This document shows positions 34,212 through 43,553 of a stretch of DNA of 64,000 nt, one piece after another (position 1 is the first letter of the stretch; each line of letters begins with the position of its first letter). This DNA is from Armatimonadota bacterium (GTDB lineage Bacteria > Armatimonadota > Fimbriimonadia > Fimbriimonadales > Fimbriimonadaceae): positions 1 through 64,000 of the forward strand of contig JANYCU010000018.1 of NCBI GenBank assembly GCA_025360125.1, read 5' to 3'. Made by a program: the position numbers and the translations under genes. The notes beneath the pieces are model-generated. The model ran no database searches and was not told the origin of the DNA. It saw nothing but the letters and a program-made list of their open reading frames with translations.

Positions 34212-35007
34212 GTTCTTCTTCGGCTTGTCGGATTGTCCGAATCTCTGACATCGTCACGTCAAGCATTCCCCCCGGAATGTCAGCTGGGGAAAACATCGCT
34301 TCACTCTCGCCTTTGATCGTCATTTGTTCCAATTCAATTCGCATCTGCTGAAGCTTATCGGCGATCTTAAATGCAGCATCAAAACCAATGTCGCCACCCG
34401 GAACGGGCTGCTTTTGGACCTTCAAAAATGTTTCGAGGGCCTCATTCAGATAGTCACCTGGTTTACGCCCATGAATCTCGGTTGGGATCGTGGCTCGAAA
34501 CTGAAGGACGGCGTCCATCATGGCTTGGTCGGTGGCAGTGATTGCCTGGTCTCGCAGTTGACAATAAGTGTCCGGCAAGGTGGGTTGCCGCCAATACGGC
34601 GATTCGAGAAGCTGCTTGGTTTCTAAGCGAGTTCGGGAGATCTCATTCAGCAGAGTCAGGGTCGATTCGCTGAGGTCACGATGAAGGCGATTCAGGGTCA
34701 GCATCTTGCGCATTGCGCCAAATAGGCGATGGGCTTCAAGGCGAGATTCTATTTCGGGCGTGTAGAGCTCGGCCTTTTTGGTCTTCATTAAAACTATGGC
34801 AATGGACCCAAGTACAGCCGATATGACAATTGCTTCTGACCATCCCAGGATCGGCCAAACGACGCGGAAGAACAGAGGGAAACCAAAAGCTCCCGCAATG
34901 ATCTTGCCCCATCGCTGATGAAAGTCCTTGAAAATAACCAGGCGCTCCGTTTCTCGGAGGTAGGCGACGAGGTGCGGGTATTGCTCACCCTTATTTCCGA
35001 AAAGCAT
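34195..35007 (-). CDS. Membrane-anchored helical protein, unknown
   Basis: A 270-residue protein with two adjacent membrane helices (about 36-72, AGAFGFPLFFRVVWPILGW and AIVISAVLGSIAIVLM), then a long helical cytoplasmic part with LEAHRLFGAMRKMLTLNRLHRDLSE and a C-terminal segment of heptad character (LQQMRIELEQMTI). I do not recognise a family. Its last 17 bp lie inside the 3' end of the convergent phosphatase gene. Confidence 0.7.
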   Translation of the reverse strand: MLFGNKGEQYPHLVAYLRETERLVIFKDFHQRWGKIIAGAFGFPLFFRVVWPILGWSEAIVISAVLGSIAIVLMKTKKAELYTPEIESRLEAHRLFGAMRKMLTLNRLHRDLSESTLTLLNEISRTRLETKQLLESPYWRQPTLPDTYCQLRDQAITATDQAMMDAVLQFRATIPTEIHGRKPGDYLNEALETFLKVQKQPVPGGDIGFDAAFKIADKLQQMRIELEQMTIKGESEAMFSPADIPGGMLDVTMSEIRTIRQAEEELRQGL

Positions 35008-35071
35008 GGACTCTGAATGAAGTTTACGCTCATTTGCCGTTTGGGTTGCAGGGTTTACTAGAAGCTACAGT

Positions 35072-35653
35072 ATGTTCACGGGCATTATTCAAGCAGTTGG
35101 CCGAATCACAACCTTTGAAGCAGGGGTTCTTGTGATCGATGCCGGAGACCTCGATATTAAAGGCTTGCAGATTGGCGAATCGATTGCGGTTAACGGCGTT
35201 TGCCTCACCCTGGTTAACTCGGTGTACCCCAAGCTAACCTTCGAATTGTCTGAAGAGACCATTTCTCGGTCGTCCTTTCAAGATGTTGCGGAGGGTGACT
35301 CGGTCAATTTGGAAAGGGCAATGCTGGCTAGCGACCGATTTGGCGGACACATTGTTCAGGGTCACGTCGACGGTGTGGGTTCGATTGTTTCGATACGCGA
35401 GGAGGGGAACTCAACCGTTTTTCGGTTCCGGGTTCCGGCCGAGCGATACATTATCGAAAAGGGCTCCGTGACCATGAATGGAATCTCATTGACCGTGGTT
35501 GAGCCGAACGGGCAAGAGTTTGATGTTTGGGTGATCCCTCACACGATTGAAAACACAAACCTTGGTCACCTAAAGCCTGGTTCAAAAGTTAATGTCGAAT
35601 ACGATGTGATCGCCAAGTATGTTGAGAAACTCGTTTCGCCTCATTTAAGCTAA
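35072..35653 (+). CDS. ribE: Riboflavin synthase (alpha chain)
   Basis: A 193-residue enzyme that dismutates two 6,7-dimethyl-8-ribityllumazines into riboflavin. Two lumazine-binding repeats are visible, MFTGIIQAVGRI with AVNGVCLTLV (about 1-90) and GGHIVQGHVDGVGSI with TMNGISLTVVE (about 91-190). The TGII start and the length are standard. No FMN riboswitch is seen in the short gap upstream, and no other rib gene adjoins. Confidence 0.95.
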   Translation: MFTGIIQAVGRITTFEAGVLVIDAGDLDIKGLQIGESIAVNGVCLTLVNSVYPKLTFELSEETISRSSFQDVAEGDSVNLERAMLASDRFGGHIVQGHVDGVGSIVSIREEGNSTVFRFRVPAERYIIEKGSVTMNGISLTVVEPNGQEFDVWVIPHTIENTNLGHLKPGSKVNVEYDVIAKYVEKLVSPHLS

Positions 35654-35663
35654 TATTCTGATT

Positions 35664-36571
35664 GTGATGAAGGAGCCGAGGCCGAAGAAAGGTCCACAAC
35701 GAGGAACTCAATGCCTCAATTGCGGATTAGCCCTCGACACTAACTATTGCCCCAACTGCGGGCAGCACAACACCAGCCACAACCACGGTCTTGGACAGTT
35801 CTTGCACGAGTTCTTGGACGAATTTCTGCACCTTGACTCGAAAATCTTGCGCACCTTGATTCCTTTGTTTACTAAGCCAGGGTTTTTGACTCAGGAATGG
35901 ACGGGGGGAAAGCGGATTCGCTACATCACGCCACTGAAACTTTATCTGACCCTGAGCGCCTTTTGCTTTCTCGCGATGTCTTTGAAAGGAACACTCTATG
36001 GCGAGCAGAAAACGGACCTGAAGTTCAATGTGACTGCGCCAAGTGCGGTCAAGGCACCTTCCCCGAACGATTCGGCCCTCGATTCACTGTTTCGGAGGAA
36101 ATTTGGGACTCCGACCCAAAACAACATGTTAGTAATTCGGGATAAGTTTGTTAGTGAATTACCAACAACGAACTTCATCCTTATGCCAATCATCGCGGGG
36201 ATCTTTGCCTTACTGTATGTTCGGCGCAAGCGATTCTATGTGGAGCATCTCGTGTTCACGCTTCACTATTTTCGTTCATCTTCATGGTGCTTACGGTGAC
36301 CTCACTCTTGCCGCCTCACTTCTTGGTCACCAAGATTCTGTCGGTTGTTGGCTTTTTATGGGTGATGGCCTATCTGCCGATGGCATTGGTTCGAAACTAC
36401 CAGCAGGGCTATCTCAAAACGATTGCGAAGCTGGTGGTTTTTGGCTTCATTTATGTCTTTGTGATTGCTTTTGCTCTCTTTTGGACGCTCGTCGTGGCGG
36501 CTTTGACCTCGCCGGACAAGCCAGCGGTAGAGAGTACTAACGTTCCAGTAACGAAGGCTCTCAAGAATTAA
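35664..36571 (+). pseudogene. DUF3667 membrane protein with a frameshift
   Basis: The 5' frame (35664-36299) encodes a zinc ribbon (CLNCGLALDTNYCPNCGQ) followed by HEFLDEFLHLDSKILRTLI and FTKPGFLTQEWTGGKRIRY, the DUF3667 N-terminus, and reaches EHLVFTLHYF before going out of frame. The following membrane part continues in another frame (about 36270-36571: SFIFMVLTVTSLL, then MAYLPMALVRNYQQGY). One lost T in the run TATTTTCG near 36268-36275 would join the two. The position in a T-run means a sequencing error is as likely as a real mutation. Confidence 0.8.
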
Positions 36572-36596
36572 GCTCCCCTTTTATTGTGGGGAGCTT
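36570..36596. terminator. Bidirectional hairpin between convergent genes
   Basis: AAGCTCCCC and GGGGAGCTT form a 9-bp stem around a 9-base loop, immediately after the DUF3667 stop and 39 bp from the stop of the convergent gene. Short T and A runs flank it. Confidence 0.6.
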
Positions 36597-36634
36597 TCAA
36601 TGCCTGGGGCAGACCTCTGCCTCAGCGAAATGGT

Positions 36635-38032
36635 CTAACGACCGTATTTGTATTTGATTTGTACCCGGCCCTGGTCATCAGCTTTTGCATTGGGCGGAAT
36701 CATCTCCATCACCAGATGGACGTTGTACTCTTCTTTGATCACATCCTTAGCGCTACGGGGCCCCATGCCGCAGACCACCATCCAATCGGGAATGAGCTTA
36801 ATGGTCGGCTTCTCGAGGTTTAGCGACCATTTGAAATCCTTGTCATCCGTTGTAAACGATAGGGTAATTGTCTTTGGTTTCCAAGGTTCGATCTTGGAAG
36901 GAATGAACCAGATTCCATGAGGAATTTGCCCATCACGGAGACTTACATACTCTGAGGGAACCTTTGAATTGGCATTGCCAACGTACGGCTGGAAACCGAT
37001 CCCCGGGCCACCATCAGACGCAAAGTAGGTTGTTCCTAGTGTATCGTTCGCCTTCAACTGCACTCGGAATGGCGCAGGGGGAATGACGTTGGTGCGATGA
37101 TAGGTGTCCCAGTATTCGCTCTCTTGCGCGGCAGTTTGACCATCGGTGTAGACCACGAAAATATGACCACGCTCGTTCACGGCGATGTCTCGAATGGCAA
37201 CTTTGCCATGGCTCGTTTGGAATTCGGTGATCGGCTTCTCGAGCTTGGCAGCCCATTTAGCCTTTAAGTTTTGAACGTCCACAATTGCCGCCGTTGCGGG
37301 AAACTTCGGCTCAAATTGCTTGGCATCGATGTTTGAGTTGAATTTGAAAGTGGAATAGCCTGAGATTTCCCAAATTCCTTTCCGCTTGGTAGCCTGAGTC
37401 ATTTTGATCGGCATATGGGTGTTTGGATCGGCATAAATAATCGCTTGAGTTGGCCATGTCGATTGCTCGATGGTGAGGATTTCAACGGGCTTTCCTTCCA
37501 GGGTTCCTGAGCTGAAAGTCGTTTTGTCTTTCCAACCAAACCGGGTCCCATCTTCAACCATTGCCATGACGGAAAAGCCGCTTGAGTTGTGTGAAAATGG
37601 CCCATTTGGCCGGAACTTCTTGATGACCTGGTTCAATTCAGGGTCATAGTTCCACAAAGTCTGATTGGAGTAAATCTGGGTCGTGCCGTGATATTCGATT
37701 CGCCATTTTCCTTGGGAATAAATGGTGGTCCGATCGGGATGAAATTGTCCATCCTTACCTAGTTCGAAGCCTTCCATGATGGCGGATTGGCAATCGCTCA
37801 TTGATCCGTCAATGCGCCGCATGCCGTATAGTGCGTAGGCTTTTGGACCCGCAACAACGGCGCTGGCAATCACCGCAAATGAAGCAATCGAACCAATAAT
37901 GGCGCGTCGAGTGCGGACTTTGCCTTGATGGCGGGCATGCAGTGACGAGGTTCGATTTTGCACTTCTTGCCGAAGTGAATCGCTGATTTCTGAATCTGGA
38001 AATGCCAGGTGAATAAGGTTATTTTCTTGCAT
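36635..38032 (-). CDS. Putative anti-sigma factor with RseB/LolA-like domain
   Basis: A 465-residue protein with a short cytosolic start, one membrane helix (AIIGSIASFAVIASAVVAG, about 44-62) and a large extracytoplasmic part. Residues 75-240 (RTTIYSQGKWRIEYHGTTQIY, ...TLWNYDPELNQVIKK, ...ILTIEQSTWPTQAIIYADP) follow the strand pattern of LolA/RseB-like domains that sense lipoproteins. Overlap of 14 bp with the upstream ECF sigma gene suggests a sigma/anti-sigma pair. The N-terminal region is short and has no visible ZAS zinc motif, so the assignment is an inference. Confidence 0.6.
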   Translation of the reverse strand: MQENNLIHLAFPDSEISDSLRQEVQNRTSSLHARHQGKVRTRRAIIGSIASFAVIASAVVAGPKAYALYGMRRIDGSMSDCQSAIMEGFELGKDGQFHPDRTTIYSQGKWRIEYHGTTQIYSNQTLWNYDPELNQVIKKFRPNGPFSHNSSGFSVMAMVEDGTRFGWKDKTTFSSGTLEGKPVEILTIEQSTWPTQAIIYADPNTHMPIKMTQATKRKGIWEISGYSTFKFNSNIDAKQFEPKFPATAAIVDVQNLKAKWAAKLEKPITEFQTSHGKVAIRDIAVNERGHIFVVYTDGQTAAQESEYWDTYHRTNVIPPAPFRVQLKANDTLGTTYFASDGGPGIGFQPYVGNANSKVPSEYVSLRDGQIPHGIWFIPSKIEPWKPKTITLSFTTDDKDFKWSLNLEKPTIKLIPDWMVVCGMGPRSAKDVIKEEYNVHLVMEMIPPNAKADDQGRVQIKYKYGR

Positions 38033-38564
38033 CTTGCACCGTGAGAAAGTCGTTGTGATCGTGGCGCAGGGTTTCCCGCGCTCGTTGGAGAAGTGCCTTC
38101 ACGCTGGTCCGAGATCGCCGCATGACTTGGGCGATCTCCTCCACCGAAAGGTCTTCGAGGGCTTGGAGCAGAAAGGCTTCGCGCTGATGTTGAGGCAACG
38201 CCTCGATGGACCGTCGAAGGGCAAGCGATGCTTCGAGATTGGAAGGATCAGCCATATTCGGGTCAATGTTTTCGTGTCGGCGACGCTTTCGTAGGGCGTC
38301 CGCCAATTTGCGGCGAGCGATTCCGTAGAGCCACATTCTTGGCGCCACTCCGCGAGGGCACCGTTTGAGTACAGCGGCAGCAAAGGTCTCCTCGGCTACA
38401 TCTTTGGCATCGTCGGCATTGTTGAGGCGGCGGGAAAGAAATCGAAAGACCGCGTCGAAATGCTCTTCGAAAAGAGAATCGAGCGGGTCAGCCTTTTTCT
38501 TGGTGAGCGATGGCGCGGGAACGATTTCCAGCGGCATTGCTTCAGTGATTTGAATTGACTCCAC
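38019..38564 (-). CDS. ECF RNA polymerase sigma factor
   Basis: A 181-residue sigma-70 family protein. Region 2 is FEEHFDAVFRFLSRRLNNADDAKDVAEETFAAA (about 33-65) with RMWLYGIARRKLADALR (2.4), and region 4 is ALPQHQREAFLLQALEDLSVEEIAQVMRRSRTSVKALLQRARETL (about 124-168). The frame opens with GTG at 38564; an ATG ten codons in is an alternative. Group cannot be assigned exactly. It is followed directly by the membrane protein that probably holds it. Confidence 0.9.
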   Translation of the reverse strand: MESIQITEAMPLEIVPAPSLTKKKADPLDSLFEEHFDAVFRFLSRRLNNADDAKDVAEETFAAAVLKRCPRGVAPRMWLYGIARRKLADALRKRRRHENIDPNMADPSNLEASLALRRSIEALPQHQREAFLLQALEDLSVEEIAQVMRRSRTSVKALLQRARETLRHDHNDFLTVQDARK

Positions 38565-38673
38565 GATTGCTTATTCGTTCCAGGGGGCAAAATGGACTGG
38601 TCGCCCTGATAATTTGTGCGGAAATTAATGGGTCTTTCTTCATTGGACCTGGTTATAGCGTACACCTAACCCA

Positions 38674-39348
38674 ATGATTGCAGCCCTTCTGATGTTAAGC
38701 CAGCTTGGTAAGGTACCAAAGATTCTATTTGTTGGTAACAGCCATACCTACGTGAATAACGTTCCGGAGATGGTTCGTCAGCTGTTGCTGAGTGATAGGG
38801 TTGCCCGCAACGCGAATGTTAAGTCGGTATCAGTATCGTTGTTGGAGAACTCGGGGCCAGAAGTTGACCAAGCCATTCGATCCGATAATTGGGATGTGGT
38901 GGTGTTGCAAGGGGCGCTCGTCAGCAGCAGCCATAAATATCGATACGCTCAGACAAAGGCGATTAGCTTTGCAAACCTTGCCTTGAGCCGGAAGGCCAGG
39001 GTTCTGTTATGCACCGAATGGCCACGGCGAGGCTGGGACGAATCGGAATATCAACTTGGGGTCTACCGAGAAATTCAGGCGGCAACTAAAGGCTCGGTGA
39101 TCATTCCAATTTGTGAAGTCTGGGATGCGTCGCGAGCAAAGCTCGGAGGCATTGACCTCTGGCAAGCCGATGGAAACCATGCGAACTTCAAGGGATCTTT
39201 CCTTTCTGCTTGCACCATTTACCGATATCTGACCGAGGACCTCGTTGCCAAACCAGGATGGACACCGTCCGGCGTTCTGCCAAGCGAAGCAAGTACGTTT
39301 CACGAATGCGCGGTTCGAAGCTTGAAATCACAATCCGTTGTCAAGTGA
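38674..39348 (+). CDS. SGNH-hydrolase-like protein
   Basis: A 224-residue protein with a hydrophobic N-terminus and the SGNH pattern: ILFVGNSHTYVNNVP supplies the serine, DVVVLQGA the block II/III region, and DGNHANFKGSFLSA the C-terminal D-x-x-H. Such proteins remove acyl groups from glycans or lipids. The GDS motif is altered to GNS, common in distant members. Starts without clear Shine-Dalgarno. Confidence 0.75.
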   Translation: MIAALLMLSQLGKVPKILFVGNSHTYVNNVPEMVRQLLLSDRVARNANVKSVSVSLLENSGPEVDQAIRSDNWDVVVLQGALVSSSHKYRYAQTKAISFANLALSRKARVLLCTEWPRRGWDESEYQLGVYREIQAATKGSVIIPICEVWDASRAKLGGIDLWQADGNHANFKGSFLSACTIYRYLTEDLVAKPGWTPSGVLPSEASTFHECAVRSLKSQSVVK

Positions 39349-39372
39349 AGCAAAGTAGGTTAAACTTCGCGC

Positions 39373-42120
39373 ATGTTTCGCGTTCGAGCGTTTGCCGTCG
39401 TTGCTCTTGCCCTCGTATGTAGTGGAGGGATTCTCGCCCAGGACCAGACAAAGCCAGCTGGTGTAGCTACGACCCAGGCGCCAAAAAGGAACCTGACGGT
39501 TGAGGACTTTAAGCAATGGGAAAGGATTGGTCAAGTTGCCATTTCCAACGATGGTCGGTCCCTGATTTATTCGGTAACGAAAACTGATGCAGATGGGTAT
39601 TCGGTTGTTCGTAATGTAGACGGTCCGGAGAAGTCGTTGCTTCCGATTGCGTCAAGACCCGCAATTTCCGACACTTCTAGGTATGCGGCGTACATTTATT
39701 CGCTCCCCAAGGCTGAGGTCGAAAAAAATACGGAAATGAAGCGGCCAAGCCCAACGAAGCTTGGTATTCGTAATTTAGAAAACGGCGACGAACGGACGAT
39801 GGACGATATTGCCTCGTTTAGCTTTCTCAAGGATCAGGAAATGATGGTGGCGATCCGACCCAAATCGGCTCCTGGACCAGGCGGGAACGACTTGCTCATC
39901 TTTAACGCCGCGGGTGGGGAGCCGACGATTATTTCGAACGTTCAGTCGTACGGAATGAACGAGAAAGAGACCCTCATTGGCATTCACATCAACTCTGGCA
40001 CGGGATACCAAGCGTTCGAGGTTTTCGACACTCAAACCGGAGTCATGCAACCTCTTTATAGCGGCAAAGAAGAAGTCGCTTCCTTTAGTTGGGCCAAGAA
40101 GGCCGATGTCCTTTCATTGGTCATTGCCAAGCCCGACGAAAAGAAGGAAGGCAATAACCATCTAATTTGGCGAATTTCCGGATTTGGAGGGGGCAGCTTT
40201 CTACAACAAGTACTCGATCCGATGACGATTGCGGGCTTTCCGGCGGGAATGAGGATCAGTGAAGGGATGCGCATTGGACCATCCGAAGACGGATCGAAGA
40301 TTGCCTTGACGATTCAGCCTTGGGCCGACAAGGCGAAGCCAGGAAATCCGAAGGACAAAGCTGGTGTTGAGATTTGGAATACTAAAGATACGCGGGTGAT
40401 GCCGCTTCAAAAGAAGTCGTATGCGTCGGATAAGTCGAAGGGAATCCTGTATGTTTGGAATCCATCGGACAATTCGCTCAAAAAAGTCTCGCCTGGCAAA
40501 GACAACTCGATTCCAAGTTTCGATACCACGACTTACCTGTCAAAAGGCATGGACATGGCGATCATTGCCGATGGAACGCCATATACCAATGCGATTACGA
40601 ATGGCCTAAATTATTCGGACATTTGGATCAAGGACCTCAGAACTGGAGAGAACATCGAGGCGGTGCATCACGACCAATTCGGCGCGGTGCCAAGCACCAC
40701 CATGCGCTACCTCGCGTATTACTCCGAAAAGCTTTGGTGGATTTATGATTTGCGCGAGAAACGGGCAAGAGCCTTGCATCCGGATGGATTTGCCAATTTT
40801 GAAAACGAATTAGATGACCACACCGTGCCCGTCAAACCGCCTGCGGCAACTCCAATCTGGCTCGATAATGATGAAGGAGTCATCATTCATGACCAATTTG
40901 ATTGTTGGCTCGCCAATCCCAAAACGGGAGCGATGAGACGGCTGACAAATGGTCGAAAGGATAAGGTTCGATATCGCTATCTCAACACAACTCCGTACGA
41001 AGACACTCCGAAATTGACCTACCCAATGTACTTTGATGCCTTTAACACCGAAACAAAAAAGGATGGCGTCTTTGTTTTGAATGCGAAGGGAGAAGGAAAT
41101 ATGGCGATTTCCGACGACGTGCTTATTCGCCGATTGACTAAAGCGAAAAATGCCGATCGGATGATTTTCACGCTAGAGTCATTTGCCAAATCGGCCGATG
41201 TCTTCGTTACGAACGAGGCCTTTACGGCCGCGAAGCCCGTGACGAGAACGAATCCTCAGCAAAAGGACTTTAATTGGGGGCATACCGACCTTATTTCGTA
41301 CAAGAGTCGGTTTGGGGTTGACCTCAACGGAACCCTGATTTATCCGGCGGATTACGACCCGAAAAAGAAATATCCGATGGTGACGTACATTTACGAGCGG
41401 CTTTCGGACGAACGAAACGCCTATCTTTATCCGGTCGAATGGTCGGCGTACAACCAGCAGTATTTCAGCCAAAACGGCTATTTCGTATTCATACCCGATA
41501 TCGCATACAAAGGCAACCGTCCGGGAGAATCTGCGGTGGATTGTCTTGAACCTGCGGTAGATGCGGTCTTGAAAAAGAACGTAGGAGTTGACCCGAAGAA
41601 GGTCGGACTCATCGGTCACTCATGGGGTGCCTACCAGACGGCGTTCGTGACGACGGTCAGCGACCGGTTTGCGGTTGGCGCATGCGGCGCTCCTCTGACT
41701 GAACTCACGAGTATGTACAACTCGTTTTACTGGAATGCGGGCATTACCGACCAGGTCATTTTTGAGACTTCGCAAGGTCGAATGAGGGTGCCGTTTTGGG
41801 AAGACCCCAAGCCGTACATCGATAACTCGCCCGTGTGGCAGTCGGCCAAGCGTAAGGTGCCGTTGCTGATAGCTCAAGGGGATGCGGATGGTGCGGTTGA
41901 CTTCCATCAGGCGCAATATTTGTATAACACGTTGCGGCGAATGGGCAAGAACTGCGTGCTGCTGATGTACGCAGGCGAGAACCATAACTTCACGATGCGA
42001 CCGGACCAGTTGGACTACGCGAAGCGACTTCGGCACTGGTTGGACGTGTATCTGAAGGATGCCAAGCCGGAGGCTTGGGTGAGCGAAGGCGTTCCGTACA
42101 CGAAGCAAGCGGGTGGCTGA
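39373..42120 (+). CDS. Secreted S9 family peptidase
   Basis: A 915-residue prolyl-oligopeptidase-type peptidase. Signal peptide VVALALVCSGGILAQ. The N-terminal two thirds (about 45-640) form a beta-propeller with PD40-like strands; the C-terminal third is the alpha/beta hydrolase with catalytic serine in GHSWGAYQTAF (S750), aspartate in GDADGAVDF (about D839) and histidine in GENHNF (H871). Short peptides are the expected substrate. TAAACT stands six bases before the ATG with no Shine-Dalgarno. Confidence 0.9.
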   Translation: MFRVRAFAVVALALVCSGGILAQDQTKPAGVATTQAPKRNLTVEDFKQWERIGQVAISNDGRSLIYSVTKTDADGYSVVRNVDGPEKSLLPIASRPAISDTSRYAAYIYSLPKAEVEKNTEMKRPSPTKLGIRNLENGDERTMDDIASFSFLKDQEMMVAIRPKSAPGPGGNDLLIFNAAGGEPTIISNVQSYGMNEKETLIGIHINSGTGYQAFEVFDTQTGVMQPLYSGKEEVASFSWAKKADVLSLVIAKPDEKKEGNNHLIWRISGFGGGSFLQQVLDPMTIAGFPAGMRISEGMRIGPSEDGSKIALTIQPWADKAKPGNPKDKAGVEIWNTKDTRVMPLQKKSYASDKSKGILYVWNPSDNSLKKVSPGKDNSIPSFDTTTYLSKGMDMAIIADGTPYTNAITNGLNYSDIWIKDLRTGENIEAVHHDQFGAVPSTTMRYLAYYSEKLWWIYDLREKRARALHPDGFANFENELDDHTVPVKPPAATPIWLDNDEGVIIHDQFDCWLANPKTGAMRRLTNGRKDKVRYRYLNTTPYEDTPKLTYPMYFDAFNTETKKDGVFVLNAKGEGNMAISDDVLIRRLTKAKNADRMIFTLESFAKSADVFVTNEAFTAAKPVTRTNPQQKDFNWGHTDLISYKSRFGVDLNGTLIYPADYDPKKKYPMVTYIYERLSDERNAYLYPVEWSAYNQQYFSQNGYFVFIPDIAYKGNRPGESAVDCLEPAVDAVLKKNVGVDPKKVGLIGHSWGAYQTAFVTTVSDRFAVGACGAPLTELTSMYNSFYWNAGITDQVIFETSQGRMRVPFWEDPKPYIDNSPVWQSAKRKVPLLIAQGDADGAVDFHQAQYLYNTLRRMGKNCVLLMYAGENHNFTMRPDQLDYAKRLRHWLDVYLKDAKPEAWVSEGVPYTKQAGG

Positions 42121-42123
42121 GCC

Positions 42124-42483
42124 TTGAAATGGTTTGCGATAATCGGCGTGATATGCCTTTTGATCCTTGGCGGCTCAGTTTGGTGGGCGTCCAGGGAGCC
42201 CATAGGCCTAATTGAAATGAACTTGGAGATCGCCGGATGCGCTTCGACCTACCATAAGAACCACGGCAAGTGGCCCGAGAACTTCGAGCAAGTCAGGGGT
42301 TCATGTGAGCCAGCAGAACTTCGGATCATCCGTGAAGTCCAGGACGACCAAAAATTGGCGATTGTCACGGAGCCACTTGTTGATGGGGTACGGATAATCG
42401 TGACGGGTCAGTATCGTGGCGACTTCAAGAACACACGTGAGTACCACTTTTCTGGCGACTCAATGACAGTGGTTAAGAAGTGA
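42124..42483 (+). CDS. Small membrane-anchored hypothetical protein
   Basis: A 119-residue protein with a TTG start three bases after the peptidase stop, an N-terminal helix (FAIIGVICLLILGGSVWW) and a small domain with two cysteines (IAGCASTYHKNHGKWPENF, VRGSCEPAEL). The KNHGKWPENF stretch recalls small secreted proteins of pilin-like or DUF type, where 'YxxxxGxxPxxL' is common. No function is visible. Confidence 0.6.
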   Translation: MKWFAIIGVICLLILGGSVWWASREPIGLIEMNLEIAGCASTYHKNHGKWPENFEQVRGSCEPAELRIIREVQDDQKLAIVTEPLVDGVRIIVTGQYRGDFKNTREYHFSGDSMTVVKK

Positions 42484-42564
42484 CGCGGAGTTCGAAGCAA
42501 TAGTTGAGTTCAAAGTGGGTTGTAACGTTCTCCAATACGAGAGCCCAAGTAGCCGATGCACACC

Positions 42565-43250
42565 CTGACCCGGAGGGTCTAAGAAGGTAGCCAGGGTGTC
42601 GGAATGAGTGGAACGAATGTAGACCCCTGGATAGTCGGTCCCTTCTCCCCGACCCAGCGGGTCGCAGAAGCGGATAGAATTCGAGCAATGCCATCAACCT
42701 ATTACAGCCTGACGGCACACATCGTTTACAGCACGAAAAACAGAGATCGCTTTCTCAACGCTGACATCATTCAGGAAACCCATCGATATCTTGGCGGAAC
42801 GATCAAGGGGCTTGGCGCAGAACCACTGATCGTAGGCGGTGTCGAAGATCACGTGCACTTACTTGTTGGGTTCAAAACGCCCCATTGCTTGGCGGATATC
42901 GTTCGGGAAGTGAAGAAGTCCTCGAACAATTGGCTAAGACATGAAATTCCAGGTTTTTCTTGGCAGGAGGGAGGAGGAGTCTTTTCTGTCAGTCCAGAGA
43001 GAATTCCTCAGGTTCGAAAGTACATTGAGAATCAAGTGGAACACCACAAGACCAAAACATTTCGAGAGGAATATATCGAGCTTCTTCGATTCGCTAAGAT
43101 CGAATTCGACGAGTCGCAGTTTGACTAAATCTATCCGCTTCTGCGACCCATCCGGGTCGGGGAGATGTAGATGGCACTCCAGGGGTCAGTTTTTTCGCGC
43201 CTCGGCGCAAAACTGACACCATGGCAACTTTATTTGACCCTCCGGGTCAG
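42565..43250. mobile_element. RAYT gene flanked by large inverted REP-like arms
   Basis: Left arm 42565-42677 and right arm 43131-43250 are imperfect inverted copies. Outer ends read CTGACCCGGAGGGTC and GACCCTCCGGGTCAG; inner ends GGGTCGCAGAAGCGGATAG (42659-42677) and its exact complement (43131-43149). In between each arm has a CCCCTGGA module. The transposase gene fills the middle almost exactly (10 bp from the left arm, 2 bp from the right). Confidence 0.7.
42688..43128 (+). CDS. REP-associated tyrosine transposase (RAYT, Y1_Tnp)
   Basis: A 146-residue HUH-type transposase of the IS200/RAYT group. The start MPSTYYSLTAHIVYSTKNR is the standard Y1_Tnp opening, GGVEDHVHLLVGF contains the HUH metal motif, and VRKYIENQVEHHK holds the catalytic tyrosine. 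The frame runs 28 codons further up but only through the repeat arm. TAGAAT lies seven bases before the ATG, overlapping the end of the arm, so the arm may provide the promoter. RAYTs cut single-stranded REP hairpins; here such hairpins flank the gene. Confidence 0.92.
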   Translation: MPSTYYSLTAHIVYSTKNRDRFLNADIIQETHRYLGGTIKGLGAEPLIVGGVEDHVHLLVGFKTPHCLADIVREVKKSSNNWLRHEIPGFSWQEGGGVFSVSPERIPQVRKYIENQVEHHKTKTFREEYIELLRFAKIEFDESQFD

Positions 43251-43299
43251 GGAAACCTTGGCTGCCGTCTTTTGAGGCATGAACATACTTCGATATTCG

Positions 43300-43535
43300 G
43301 CGAAACAGGTTCTGGGAACTTCGTTCCTCCAGGCCAAAGCGCGAACAGGTTCGCGCACTCCATACCTACGCGAAGCTCTTCACCGATTGGATTACGTGGC
43401 TGACCTGCTCTGTGTCAAGTGGGGTGGATTTGCAGGCTCGGAACCTGCTCTGCTAAATTTCAGCGAAACAGGTTCTGGGAACTTCGTTCCTCCAAGCCAA
43501 AGCGCGAACAGGTCCCTGGGAACTTCGTTCCTCCA
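43300..43535 (+). repeat. 51-bp direct repeats with a third partial copy
   Basis: 43300-43350 and 43463-43513 are nearly identical over 51 bp, and the 20-mer CTGGGAACTTCGTTCCTCCA occurs a third time at 43516-43535. GCGCGAAC-AG-GTTCGCGC (43339-43356) is a perfect palindrome inside the first copy. No protein is encoded. Between the copies lies the aminotransferase remnant. Confidence 0.7.
43372..43450 (-). pseudogene. Remnant copy of the aminotransferase 3' end
   Basis: About 79 bp on the minus strand match the last 27 codons of the DegT gene (43559-43640): SLQIHP-type residues, GAGCAGGTCAGCCACGTAAT and GTGAAGAGCTTC are all recognisable. One base is missing after the ATCCACCCC segment, which breaks the frame. 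The fragment has no start and is non-functional. Confidence 0.65.
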
Positions 43536-43553
43536 CTCCCAAAAGTTTCGTGG

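Noticed and set aside
42604-42687. N-terminal extension of the RAYT protein
   Set aside because: These codons fall within the inverted repeat arm; the family start is at 42688.
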